Source: Lipingzhangella halophila
GTDB taxonomy: Bacteria; Actinomycetota; Actinomycetes; Streptosporangiales; Streptosporangiaceae
Assembly (NCBI RefSeq): GCF_014203805.1
Contig: NZ_JACHJT010000002.1
Coordinates: 1 to 64,000, forward strand
Direction: 5' to 3'
Length of the DNA: 64,000 nt
Part shown: one piece after another, positions 13,762-21,214 of the stretch
How the letters are laid out: every line of letters begins with the position of its first letter
Position numbering within the stretch: the stretch's first letter is position 1
Position numbers and translations under genes: made by a program
The notes under the pieces: model-generated
The model's database searches: none
What the model was told of the DNA's origin: nothing
Seen by the model: only the letters and a program-made list of their open reading frames with translations

Positions 13762-14919
13762 ATGGGGAGCAAGGAACCCAAACCGAGGAAACCCAGGGGC
13801 CATGCTGGGCAGGGCACGGTCTACTGGGATGAGGCGAAGGGGTGCTACCGGGGTGAGATCTCCCTTGGGACCACCCCGTCAGGCAAACGGCGCCGACCCG
13901 TGGCCTACGGCCGCACCAAGGACGAAGTTCTTGACGCTCTACGAGATCTGCGCGAAGAACACGAGACCGGAATCAGGCCGTCCCCCGGTTACACGGTTGC
14001 CGACACTGTGAACGACTGGCTCAAGCGCGGCCTCAAGGCGCGCAGCACGGCCACAGTCACCAAGTACCACTCGCTGGCCGCGAACAATGTCATTCCTCAA
14101 CTGGGCAAAGCCAAGCTTCGGGAGCTGACCGCCGACGACGTGGACGACTGGTTGGACGAACGGGCCGAACACCTGGCAACGGCATCCCTTAAGCAGTGCC
14201 TGGACCTGCTACGCCGGTCGATCACCCACGCTCAGCGGCGCAACAAGGTCCTGCGCAATGTCGCTGAGCTGGTGAAGGAGGTTCCGGAAGGCCGTGCCGG
14301 ACGCCCCAGCAAGGCTCTGAACCTGGAACAGGCCAGGGCGATCCTGTCGACCGCCCAGGGGCGCCGCCTGCACGCCTACCTCGTGTTGTCCTTGCTGACC
14401 GGCGTGCGCACCGAGGAAGCCCGCGAACTCACCTGGTCACACGTCCACCTCGACCCGCCCGCAGGCCCACCGCACGTGGCGGTCTGGCACTCCGTCCGCA
14501 AGGGAGGGGACACCAAGACGAAGAAGAGCCGCCGCACGCTTGCTCTCCCGCCGCGCGTGGTGGCCGCGCTCAGGGCCCATCGGGAAGCGCAGGAGGCCGA
14601 ACAGGAGGCCGCCGGCAAGCGCTGGCCTGACACCGATCTCGTGTTCCGAACCCGGACCGGGGAGAAGCTGGACGTGAACAACGTGCGGCGCGACTTCCAG
14701 GCCATCGTGCGAGCCGCCGGGGTCGAAGGGTCGTGGACACCCCGGGAGCTGCGCCACAGCTTCGTGTCGCTCATGTCCGCCAACGGCGCGCACCTAGAAG
14801 ACATCGCGCGGTTGGTCGGCCACAGCAGCACCAACACGACCGAACTCGTCTACCGCAAAGAGCTGCACCCGGTGATCATGGAGGGGGTCGACATCATGGG
14901 CGACCTGTTCGCCGAGTAG
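13762..14919 (+). CDS. int: tyrosine-type site-specific integrase
   Basis: 385 residues, ATG 13,762 with AGGAAG upstream; the in-frame ATG at 13,699 lies inside the hairpin and is not preferred. N-terminal arm-binding region (1-70), core-binding domain (about 75-170) and catalytic domain (about 185-380). Catalytic set: Arg in TGVRTEEA (216), Lys in the TKKSRRTL segment, Arg in ELRHS (331), His in VGHSS (354) and Tyr in LVYRKE (364). The first residue of the H-x-x-R motif is Arg rather than His. It inserts the element into the adjacent tRNA-Thr gene, whose 3' end lies 67 bases downstream. Confidence 0.93.
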   Translation: MGSKEPKPRKPRGHAGQGTVYWDEAKGCYRGEISLGTTPSGKRRRPVAYGRTKDEVLDALRDLREEHETGIRPSPGYTVADTVNDWLKRGLKARSTATVTKYHSLAANNVIPQLGKAKLRELTADDVDDWLDERAEHLATASLKQCLDLLRRSITHAQRRNKVLRNVAELVKEVPEGRAGRPSKALNLEQARAILSTAQGRRLHAYLVLSLLTGVRTEEARELTWSHVHLDPPAGPPHVAVWHSVRKGGDTKTKKSRRTLALPPRVVAALRAHREAQEAEQEAAGKRWPDTDLVFRTRTGEKLDVNNVRRDFQAIVRAAGVEGSWTPRELRHSFVSLMSANGAHLEDIARLVGHSSTNTTELVYRKELHPVIMEGVDIMGDLFAE

Positions 14920-14950
14920 GCGACTGGCCACCTTTTTGGCCACCAACGCG

Positions 14951-14979
14951 AAACGCCACCCCGTCATGGGGTGGCGTTT
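14951..14979. terminator. bidirectional terminator between int and tRNA-Thr
   Basis: AAACGCCACCCC (14,951-14,962) and GGGGTGGCGTTT (14,968-14,979) form a perfect 12-bp stem with loop GTCAT, with A-rich and T-rich ends that could serve either direction. Confidence 0.75.
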
Positions 14980-14985
14980 CGCCTG

Positions 14986-15058
14986 AGCCGCCTGCCGGAA
15001 TCGAACCGGCGACCTATTCATTACGAGTGAATCGCTCTACCGACTGAGCTAAGGCGGC
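14986..15058 (-). tRNA. tRNA-Thr (CGT anticodon); integration site of the element
   Basis: On the minus strand the acceptor GCCGCCT pairs with AGGCGGC. The D arm GCTC-AGTCGGTA-GAGC, anticodon arm ATTCA-CTCGTAA-TGAAT (anticodon CGT) and T arm GCCGG-TTCGATT-CCGGC are all intact; no encoded CCA. The 3' end faces the integrase gene, so the right attachment site lies in this gene. No copy of its 3' end was found further left in the window. Confidence 0.95.
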
Positions 15059-15155
15059 ATGGCTTCCGCTCGCTGGCGGAACCGGGGTCTAGTCTAGCGT
15101 GCTTCACGGTCTGGCCAGTACATGATTTCTCGTTCGGCTGTCCGGACCCGGCGCG

Positions 15156-16688
15156 TCAGCACACGGTGCCGTCCTCGACAACCTCCGTCTCCAGCAGGTA
15201 CGCGTCCACCGCCGCGTCAACGCACTCGTTGCCCCTCTGGTAGCCGGTGTGCCCGTCGCCGTCGCGGGTGAGCAGCACGCCGGAGTCGAGCCGCGCCGCC
15301 AGCTCCTCCGACCACTCGTACGGGGTCGCCGAGTCGCGTGTGGTGCCGACCACCAGCACCGGATCGGCCCCCTCCCCGGTCAGCTCGGCGGGCTCCGCGA
15401 CGGCCTCCTCGGGCCAATACGCGCAGGGAAGGGCGCCCCAGGCGAACGAGGCCCCGAAGAGTGGGGACTCCTCGGCGGCCTCGGCGGAAGCCTCCTCGTA
15501 GCTCTCGATGTCGCGCGGGCTGGCGTAGTCGGAGCAGTTCACGGAAATGAGGGCGGCCGACATGTTCTCGTAGTTGCCGTCGGGGCGCCGGTCGTAGAGC
15601 CGGTCGCCGAGCTCCAGCAGCCCGGTACCGTCCCCGTCGAACGCGTCGGCCAGAGCGGTCCGGAGCCGGGGCCAGAGGTCCTCCTGGTACATCGCGGCGG
15701 TCACGCCCAGCTCCGCGCGGGCCCGGTTCACTTCGCGCCCGTCGTCCAGCGTGCTGTCCAGGGGATCGCGCGCGGCGTCGGCGAGAAGGTCGGCGAGCTC
15801 GGCCACCCCGTCGTCCACGTCGTCGCCGGGCTCGCCGAGGGGGCAGTTCTCCTCCCCCAGGCAGTCGGCCATGAAGGCGCGCAGCGCGGTCTCGAAGCCG
15901 CCGGCCTGCTGCACGCTCATCTCCAACGGGTCCGTCTCGGGCGGGACGGCGCCGTCGAGCACCAGCGCCCGCACCCGATCGGGGAACTGGTCGGCGTAAT
16001 GGGCCCCGATGGCGGTTCCGTAGGACTTACCGAGGTAGCTCAGGCCGTCGTCGCCGAGGACACCGCGGAGCACGTCCATGTCGCGAGCGACGTTCGCGGT
16101 CTCCAGGTGCATCATCAGCTCGCCGGAGTTCCGCTCGCAGGCCTCGACGAACTCCTGGTTGAGCTCCTCCAGCTCCTCCAGCCCGGAGTCGGTCACCTCG
16201 GTCATGTCGGCGTCCCCGTCCTCGGTGTCGACCTCGGCGCCGAAGAAGTCGTCGAGCCCGTCCTCGTCCAGGCACTCGACCGGCGCGCTCCGCCCGACAC
16301 CGCGCGGGTCGAACCCGACCATGTCGAACCGCTCGCGCACCTCCTCACTGACGATCTGATCGGCGGCGCCCACGTAGTCGACCCCGGACCCGCCCGGCCC
16401 GCCGGGATTGACCACGAGCGACCCCACCGCGTCTTCCGCGGCGGCCGGCAGCCGCCGCACGGCGATGTCCAGACGCTCCCCGTCGGGCTCCGCGTAGTCG
16501 AGCGGGACCTGGTACGTGGCGCACTCGAAACCCTCGCCACACTCCTGCCAGGTAACCTCCTGCTGGTAGAACTCCCGCAGCGCGTCTTCACCAGCGGTGT
16601 CGCCGCCGGCCCTGTCCACGCTGGTGCACCCGGCCACCGCGAGCAACGCCAGCGCGGCTCCGGTGCTCAGCCATGCGGTTCTACTCAC
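15156..16688 (-). CDS. secreted lipoprotein alpha/beta-hydrolase, tripeptidyl-aminopeptidase type
   Basis: 510 residues from GTG 16,688 (the in-frame ATG 16,727 adds a basic extension). Signal sequence with lipobox (ALALLAVAGC), so it is probably membrane-anchored outside. Alpha/beta-hydrolase core with oxyanion-region VVNPGGPGGSG, nucleophile in LGKSYGT, acid in VVGTTRDSATPYEW and histidine in GDGHTGY; the two-cysteine C-terminal part matches the TAP-like domain (CSDYAS, CAYWPEEAV). Related actinobacterial proteins (SlpD/SlpE, Tap) release tripeptides from N-termini of secreted proteins. First core-genome gene outside the integrated element. Confidence 0.88.
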   Translation of the reverse strand: MSRTAWLSTGAALALLAVAGCTSVDRAGGDTAGEDALREFYQQEVTWQECGEGFECATYQVPLDYAEPDGERLDIAVRRLPAAAEDAVGSLVVNPGGPGGSGVDYVGAADQIVSEEVRERFDMVGFDPRGVGRSAPVECLDEDGLDDFFGAEVDTEDGDADMTEVTDSGLEELEELNQEFVEACERNSGELMMHLETANVARDMDVLRGVLGDDGLSYLGKSYGTAIGAHYADQFPDRVRALVLDGAVPPETDPLEMSVQQAGGFETALRAFMADCLGEENCPLGEPGDDVDDGVAELADLLADAARDPLDSTLDDGREVNRARAELGVTAAMYQEDLWPRLRTALADAFDGDGTGLLELGDRLYDRRPDGNYENMSAALISVNCSDYASPRDIESYEEASAEAAEESPLFGASFAWGALPCAYWPEEAVAEPAELTGEGADPVLVVGTTRDSATPYEWSEELAARLDSGVLLTRDGDGHTGYQRGNECVDAAVDAYLLETEVVEDGTVC

Positions 16689-17008
16689 TGGGATCCGTTC
16701 TCGTCCGCGGCCGCGCCCGAGCGGCACGCAGCCTCATTCTGCTGGCGAGGGGCGGTCGCCGCTCCGGACCACGCCCACAGGGCCACCCTACGAGGACGGG
16801 CGCGATCGGACGACGGCTCCCACCCTTGAAGCTCCCGATCGCCAGCACGCGCCCATGGGCATCGAGGGTGCCGCGCCGGAGAAGGGGCGATCATCCGTGT
16901 CGCGCCCTCGGGGAACCGCCGTTCCATGGGGCTTCTCGGCTCCAGCGCCCCGCGCGCTGACAGCGGTGATGCGCTGGCCCGGAGGCGCGGGTTGCCGTAG
17001 ACGGCGCC
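16689..17008. other. intergenic stretch without recognisable features
   Basis: About 320 bases between the starts/ends of the hydrolase and holB genes. I see no gene, no tRNA and no strong hairpin; it should contain the hydrolase promoter near 16,700-16,760. Confidence 0.4.
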
Positions 17009-18181
17009 TCAACCCAGGTACAGGGCGGACGTCATGGCTTCGAGAGCGATCTGGGGATGCACGTTGGCGGCGATGCGCTCGCGGCACTCCATGATGGCGT
17101 CGATGCGACGCAGCGTGGACTCGGGGGGACCCGCGCGGGCGACCCGCCGCAGGTCGTCCTGCTGCTCCGCGGTGGCCAGCTCCACGTCGGCGCCCATCTG
17201 AACGGCGAGCACGTCGCGGTAGAACGCGGCGAGGTCCAGCAGCGCGACATCGTAGGTGTCGCGCTTGATCCGGGTGGCGCGGCGCTTCTGGCTCTGCTCC
17301 AGGTCCTTCAGGGCCCCCGCGGCGCCTCGGACGGCCTTGGCCACGCCCTTACCGGTGCCTCCCTCGCCGAACGCGGCCTTGAGGTCGTCGCGCTCCTGTT
17401 CGTCGAGCGTGCTCGTGGTGAGCTTGGCCTCGGCCTCGGCGAGCTCGTACAGCCGGGCGGCGGCCGAGACGCAGGCGCCGAGACTGTCGAGGCGCGCCGG
17501 GATCGACAGCACCTCCGCGCGCCGCTCGCGGGTCTCGGGATCGGTGGCGAGCTGCCGCGCCCGCGCGAGCTGGCCGGCCGACGCGCGCGCCGCCTCGGCC
17601 GCGACCTCGGAGGAGACGCCGTCGCGGCGCTCCAGCGCCTCGGCGATCGCCCGGGTCGTCGGGGTGCGCAGGGTGACCTGGCGGCATCGGGACCGGATGG
17701 TGACGAGCATGTCCTCGGCCGTGGGGGTGCACAGCAGCCACACCGTGCGGGGGGAGGGCTCCTCGACCGCCTTCAGCAGCGCGTTCGACGCACCTTCCGT
17801 CGCGCGGTCGGCGTCCTCGAACAGCACGACACGGAATCGTCCTCCGGTGGGGCGGGAGGCGGCCTGCAGCACCAGCTCGCGGGTGCGATCGATGCCGAAG
17901 CTGAGTCCACTGGGCCGGACGAACAGGACGTCGGCGTGCGTACCGCTGAGCACCTGGTGGCAGGAGTCGCAGTGCCCGCAGCCACCGTCAGGGCACTGCA
18001 ACGCGGCGGCGAACGCGCGCGCGGCCTCCGACCGGCCGGAGCCCGGTGGTCCGGTGAACAGCCACGAGTGCGTCATCCCCTCCCCCGTGCCGCCCGCCAA
18101 CCACGCGTTCGCCGCACGCGCGGCCGAACGCAGTTGGCCGATCACCGTGTCCTGGCCCACCAGGTCGTCGAAGACGCTCAT
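17009..18181 (-). CDS. holB: DNA polymerase III delta-prime subunit (clamp loader)
   Basis: 390 residues, ATG 18,181. Starts SVFDDLVGQDTVIGQL; Walker A GPPGSGRS (44-51) with Arg in place of the usual Lys, as often seen in non-hydrolysing delta-prime subunits; a four-cysteine zinc module (C63, C68, C71, C74); then VVLFEDADRATEGASNALLK and LVTIRSRCRQV, the sensor and SRC motifs. It belongs to the replicative clamp loader. In actinobacteria holB normally follows tmk directly; here three unrelated plus-strand genes intervene. Confidence 0.95.
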   Translation of the reverse strand: MSVFDDLVGQDTVIGQLRSAARAANAWLAGGTGEGMTHSWLFTGPPGSGRSEAARAFAAALQCPDGGCGHCDSCHQVLSGTHADVLFVRPSGLSFGIDRTRELVLQAASRPTGGRFRVVLFEDADRATEGASNALLKAVEEPSPRTVWLLCTPTAEDMLVTIRSRCRQVTLRTPTTRAIAEALERRDGVSSEVAAEAARASAGQLARARQLATDPETRERRAEVLSIPARLDSLGACVSAAARLYELAEAEAKLTTSTLDEQERDDLKAAFGEGGTGKGVAKAVRGAAGALKDLEQSQKRRATRIKRDTYDVALLDLAAFYRDVLAVQMGADVELATAEQQDDLRRVARAGPPESTLRRIDAIMECRERIAANVHPQIALEAMTSALYLG

Positions 18182-18363
18182 CGCTGTTCAGCATAGAACC
18201 CAGCGGGGACACCCGGCGCGCCCGCGGCGCCGCACCAGTAGGCCCTCGGGCCCAACACTATGGGGCGGAATTTGGTTCCTTTTTGGGTCTTTTCGCCGCG
18301 CAGCAGTCCCGATAAGTTGCTTGGGGGTTTTCGCGCTCTCACAACACGAACGGGTGCACCACT

Positions 18364-19806
18364 TTGCTGCGGCGGATCCACGTTCCCGACCGGGGAGCCT
18401 CTTTCACGGAGTATGCCGCCGTACTCCTGCTGGTCGCGGCGATACTCATCGGGGTAAGCACCACCGGCCTGCACACTCGCGTCGCCGGAACCATCTCGTA
18501 CGCCCTCGACTGCGTCGCCGGAAAAGCGGACAACTGCGGTGGGCCCCGCGTGACCGACCAGGCAGGAAAGCCCTCCCCTGGCAGCGATCCGGAGACGGGA
18601 TCCACCCCCTCCGCCCCCACCACCTCCGGCGATCCGCCCACACAGTACTTCGACGTGGACAACGACGGCCCGCGCCGGAGCTACGAGTGCGGGGCCTGGC
18701 AGCGTGTGTGCGACTGGGGCCAGGGCGCGGCCTCGGAGGCCAACGACATCGTCGTCGACACCTGGGACGGAATACAGGGAACCGCGTGCCTGGTGCACAT
18801 CTGCAACAACGAAGAGTTCCGGGGCACCTGGGGCGGCGTCCGCGATTCCTTCGTCACCACCGTCACCGACCCGTGGGGCGCGGCCCAGGACGCCTATGAG
18901 TCATGGGCCGACGGCCCCATCGAGGACCACAACAACGCCTACGACGACCGGTCCACCGCCCGCACCGTGGTCCTGGGCGCCGCTTCCATCTTTGGCCTGG
19001 GCCTGACCCGGTTCCTACCCACCAAACCCAAGAGCGGTACAGGACAAACCCACCTGAACGGGACTCGAACCGCCGCCAACAACGGTAATCTCCGCGCTGC
19101 GGAGCGTCACGCGGATCGGGCGGAGGAGGCCGCGCAGGATTCCGAGAGAGCCGCCGAAGCCAATCCCGACGACTACGATCTTCAGGAGCAGGCGGAACAG
19201 GACCGCAGGGCCGCCGACGATGCCGCTGCCCTCATCCCCGTCGCGCGCGCACGTGAGCTGCTGATCTCCACGCCCAACGGGCGCCGGATCAACCGCGAAC
19301 TGAACGAACTGGGGGTCGAGATCGAGTTCGTCGACGACGCGGGCGGCGCTGACGGCTTCTACCGCTCCAGCGACAACACGATCAGGATCAACTCCGAGTT
19401 CGCCGACACACCGTGGCCGGCGGTCGTCATCGCCCACGAAGCGCACCACGCCACCAACCACTCCTCGCTGCCGACCGTCCACGAGGCGTCCAGGGAGGAG
19501 TTCACGACAGCCTGGTTGCGCGACGAAGCCGAAGCGCAGGCGGCCGGCTACGCGTTCGCCGACGAACTTCGCGCGCAAGGACGCAGGATTCCGGAAACCC
19601 CCCAGGAGAGCATGTACGTGTCGCTGTACGAGGAGGCCCTGGAGCGGAGCCGGGACGACGGCCTCAGCAACGAACAAGCCAGGGCCCGCGCCGAGGAGGA
19701 GGCCGTGGACGGCATGGCCGAGTACATCGGTGATGCTCCCGTGCCCGGCGGGGGAACCTACCGTGACCAGTTCGAGGAATCATGGGACCTGGCCAGAGGA
19801 GACTAG
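18364..19806 (+). CDS. Flp-pilin-like N-terminus fused to a HEAHH putative metallopeptidase
   Basis: 480 residues. TTG 18,364 is the only start-type codon after the in-frame stop at 18,313-18,315, so the start is uncertain. Residues 11-35 (G-ASFTEYAAVLLLVAAILIG) match the class III prepilin pattern G/xxxxEY plus a hydrophobic helix, as in Flp pilins and TadE-type proteins. A Gly/Pro/Ser linker, an alpha-helical middle with heptads (AERHADRAEEAAQD) and a C-terminal domain with VIAHEAHHATNH, a zinc-metallopeptidase motif, follow. I infer a secreted effector or cell-surface peptidase delivered by a Tad-like machine; function is not known. It sits between holB and tmk and probably shares a transcript with the next two genes. 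Confidence 0.6.
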   Translation: MLRRIHVPDRGASFTEYAAVLLLVAAILIGVSTTGLHTRVAGTISYALDCVAGKADNCGGPRVTDQAGKPSPGSDPETGSTPSAPTTSGDPPTQYFDVDNDGPRRSYECGAWQRVCDWGQGAASEANDIVVDTWDGIQGTACLVHICNNEEFRGTWGGVRDSFVTTVTDPWGAAQDAYESWADGPIEDHNNAYDDRSTARTVVLGAASIFGLGLTRFLPTKPKSGTGQTHLNGTRTAANNGNLRAAERHADRAEEAAQDSERAAEANPDDYDLQEQAEQDRRAADDAAALIPVARARELLISTPNGRRINRELNELGVEIEFVDDAGGADGFYRSSDNTIRINSEFADTPWPAVVIAHEAHHATNHSSLPTVHEASREEFTTAWLRDEAEAQAAGYAFADELRAQGRRIPETPQESMYVSLYEEALERSRDDGLSNEQARARAEEEAVDGMAEYIGDAPVPGGGTYRDQFEESWDLARGD

Positions 19807-19868
19807 GCCGCCGTGCGCGGTACCCAATGGCCTCGTCACCACCACGTGACTCGCGCCGAGAGGTACCG

Positions 19869-20687
19869 ATGTCATCGACAGTCGACGACCGGTCGACGCG
19901 GACCACCATCCCGAAGCAAGCGACCCGCATCATCGCGGTGGCGGCGTGTACCCTCGTCGTACTCACCACCGGATCATGTTCGGCGTCGAGCGACGAGGAG
20001 CGAGCCCCGCAGGAGGACGTCGTGGCGCCGAGCAACGATCCCAGTGACGCCCCCCAGGTCCCCGAGTCCGCGAAGTACCAGCGCGAGCGCCAGGACCTGG
20101 TGGACGAGCTCTGGAGCGAGGGAAAAACCACGATCGCGCGGGAGATCGCCGATGGCGCGACGACCTACGCCAAGGAGGAGGCCAACAGTTTCGTTCCCGA
20201 CGGCTGGACGCTCCTCAACATCCGCTACAGGGAACACCACCCGGCATTCCACTACGTCGCCACCGACTCCGACGAAACGACCATCTCCCTCACCGGCAAC
20301 CCCGACGCTTACGACATCTTCGTGGAGTCAGCGGGAATCGAGGTCGACTCCGAGGAGTCCGCGATCGCGGCGGTCACGTTCTACGTCCTCACGACCCGCG
20401 ACGCCGGCACATTCCGGGCCGTCGTGAAGGACTCCGACGACCTCACCCTGGACCACGCGCCGCTGCCCGACGTCAAGGAGGAGGTCCGCAAGGCCCGGGA
20501 GGGCGCGCGCGACGTCATCGCCGAACCCGCGGCGGAACAGGACGACGACGGCGGATACCGCGTCACCGTGTACTACCAGGAGAGCGACACCCTCCGGAGC
20601 TGGACCGGCACGGTCTCGGCCAACGGAGCGCTCGACGGGGACAGCGAGACCCACACCACGGGCCTTCCCGTGATGTTCGTCGAGTAG
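19869..20687 (+). CDS. hypothetical lipoprotein
   Basis: 272 residues; ATG 19,869 chosen for GAGAGG upstream. A basic N-terminus, hydrophobic stretch (IIAVAACTLVVL) and lipobox TTGSC indicate a lipoprotein, after which comes an Asp/Glu/Pro-rich linker and a strand-rich domain (TLLNIRYREHHPAFHYVATD; YRVTVYYQESDTLRSWTG). I recognise no family. It follows the metallopeptidase gene by about 60 bases and could be its immunity or accessory protein (inference from position only). Confidence 0.65.
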   Translation: MSSTVDDRSTRTTIPKQATRIIAVAACTLVVLTTGSCSASSDEERAPQEDVVAPSNDPSDAPQVPESAKYQRERQDLVDELWSEGKTTIAREIADGATTYAKEEANSFVPDGWTLLNIRYREHHPAFHYVATDSDETTISLTGNPDAYDIFVESAGIEVDSEESAIAAVTFYVLTTRDAGTFRAVVKDSDDLTLDHAPLPDVKEEVRKAREGARDVIAEPAAEQDDDGGYRVTVYYQESDTLRSWTGTVSANGALDGDSETHTTGLPVMFVE

Positions 20688-20706
20688 ACCGACACAGGAC
20701 CCCACC

Positions 20707-21063
20707 ATGACCTCCCGAGTCCCCCGCCCCCTCACCGTCGCGCGCGGCATGCTCTGGGGCATGGCCGTCCTCCTGCTGATGGGAGCGCTGGCAAGCATCC
20801 TCTATATCGGCGGCGCTTTCGGCGCGGGCTCGGCCAGCCTCCAGGCGCTGCTCGCCCTGGCCTGCGGGGCCTACGCCGCTCTCCTCCCGCGCGCCGGCCG
20901 TGTCGTTCTCGGCATCGCGGTCACCGCTCTGGTGGGGCTCGTGTTCTACCAGATGAACCGGGTCATCGCGGGCGATCCCTTCGGCGTGCTCGGCCTCGCC
21001 TACGGCCTGACGGTGCTCATCCTGCTCCTGCTTCCGTCAAGCAGGGCCTTCATCCGGCGTTGA
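20707..21063 (+). CDS. hypothetical membrane protein
   Basis: 118 residues, ATG 20,707, 20 bases after the lipoprotein gene. Four predicted membrane helices (MLWGMAVLLLMGALASILYI; SLQALLALACGAYAALL; VVLGIAVTALVGLVFYQM; LGLAYGLTVLILLLL) and a basic C-terminus. Family unknown. Likely the third gene of the insert between holB and tmk. Confidence 0.65.
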   Translation: MTSRVPRPLTVARGMLWGMAVLLLMGALASILYIGGAFGAGSASLQALLALACGAYAALLPRAGRVVLGIAVTALVGLVFYQMNRVIAGDPFGVLGLAYGLTVLILLLLPSSRAFIRR

Positions 21064-21214
21064 ACGCGCCAGGTTGTCCGGCTCCAGCCGCCGTACACAC
21101 GCGCGTGCGGACCGGGGCACTCTCCCGGGCCGCACACCCGTGACGTTCGGGACCGCCCGAGGCGCGGGCGCTCCTTGCCCGGCCCTGGCAGCCAAGCACT
21201 CCGAGGAACTGGCC

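Noticed and set aside
15249-16829. 526-codon plus-strand open frame opposite the alpha/beta-hydrolase
   Set aside because: Antisense shadow of a gene with a full catalytic triad and lipoprotein signal.
19055-19075. tRNA-like GGGACTCGAACCGCCG within the metallopeptidase gene
   Set aside because: Only a T-arm-like stretch; no other tRNA arms nearby and the coding frame is continuous.
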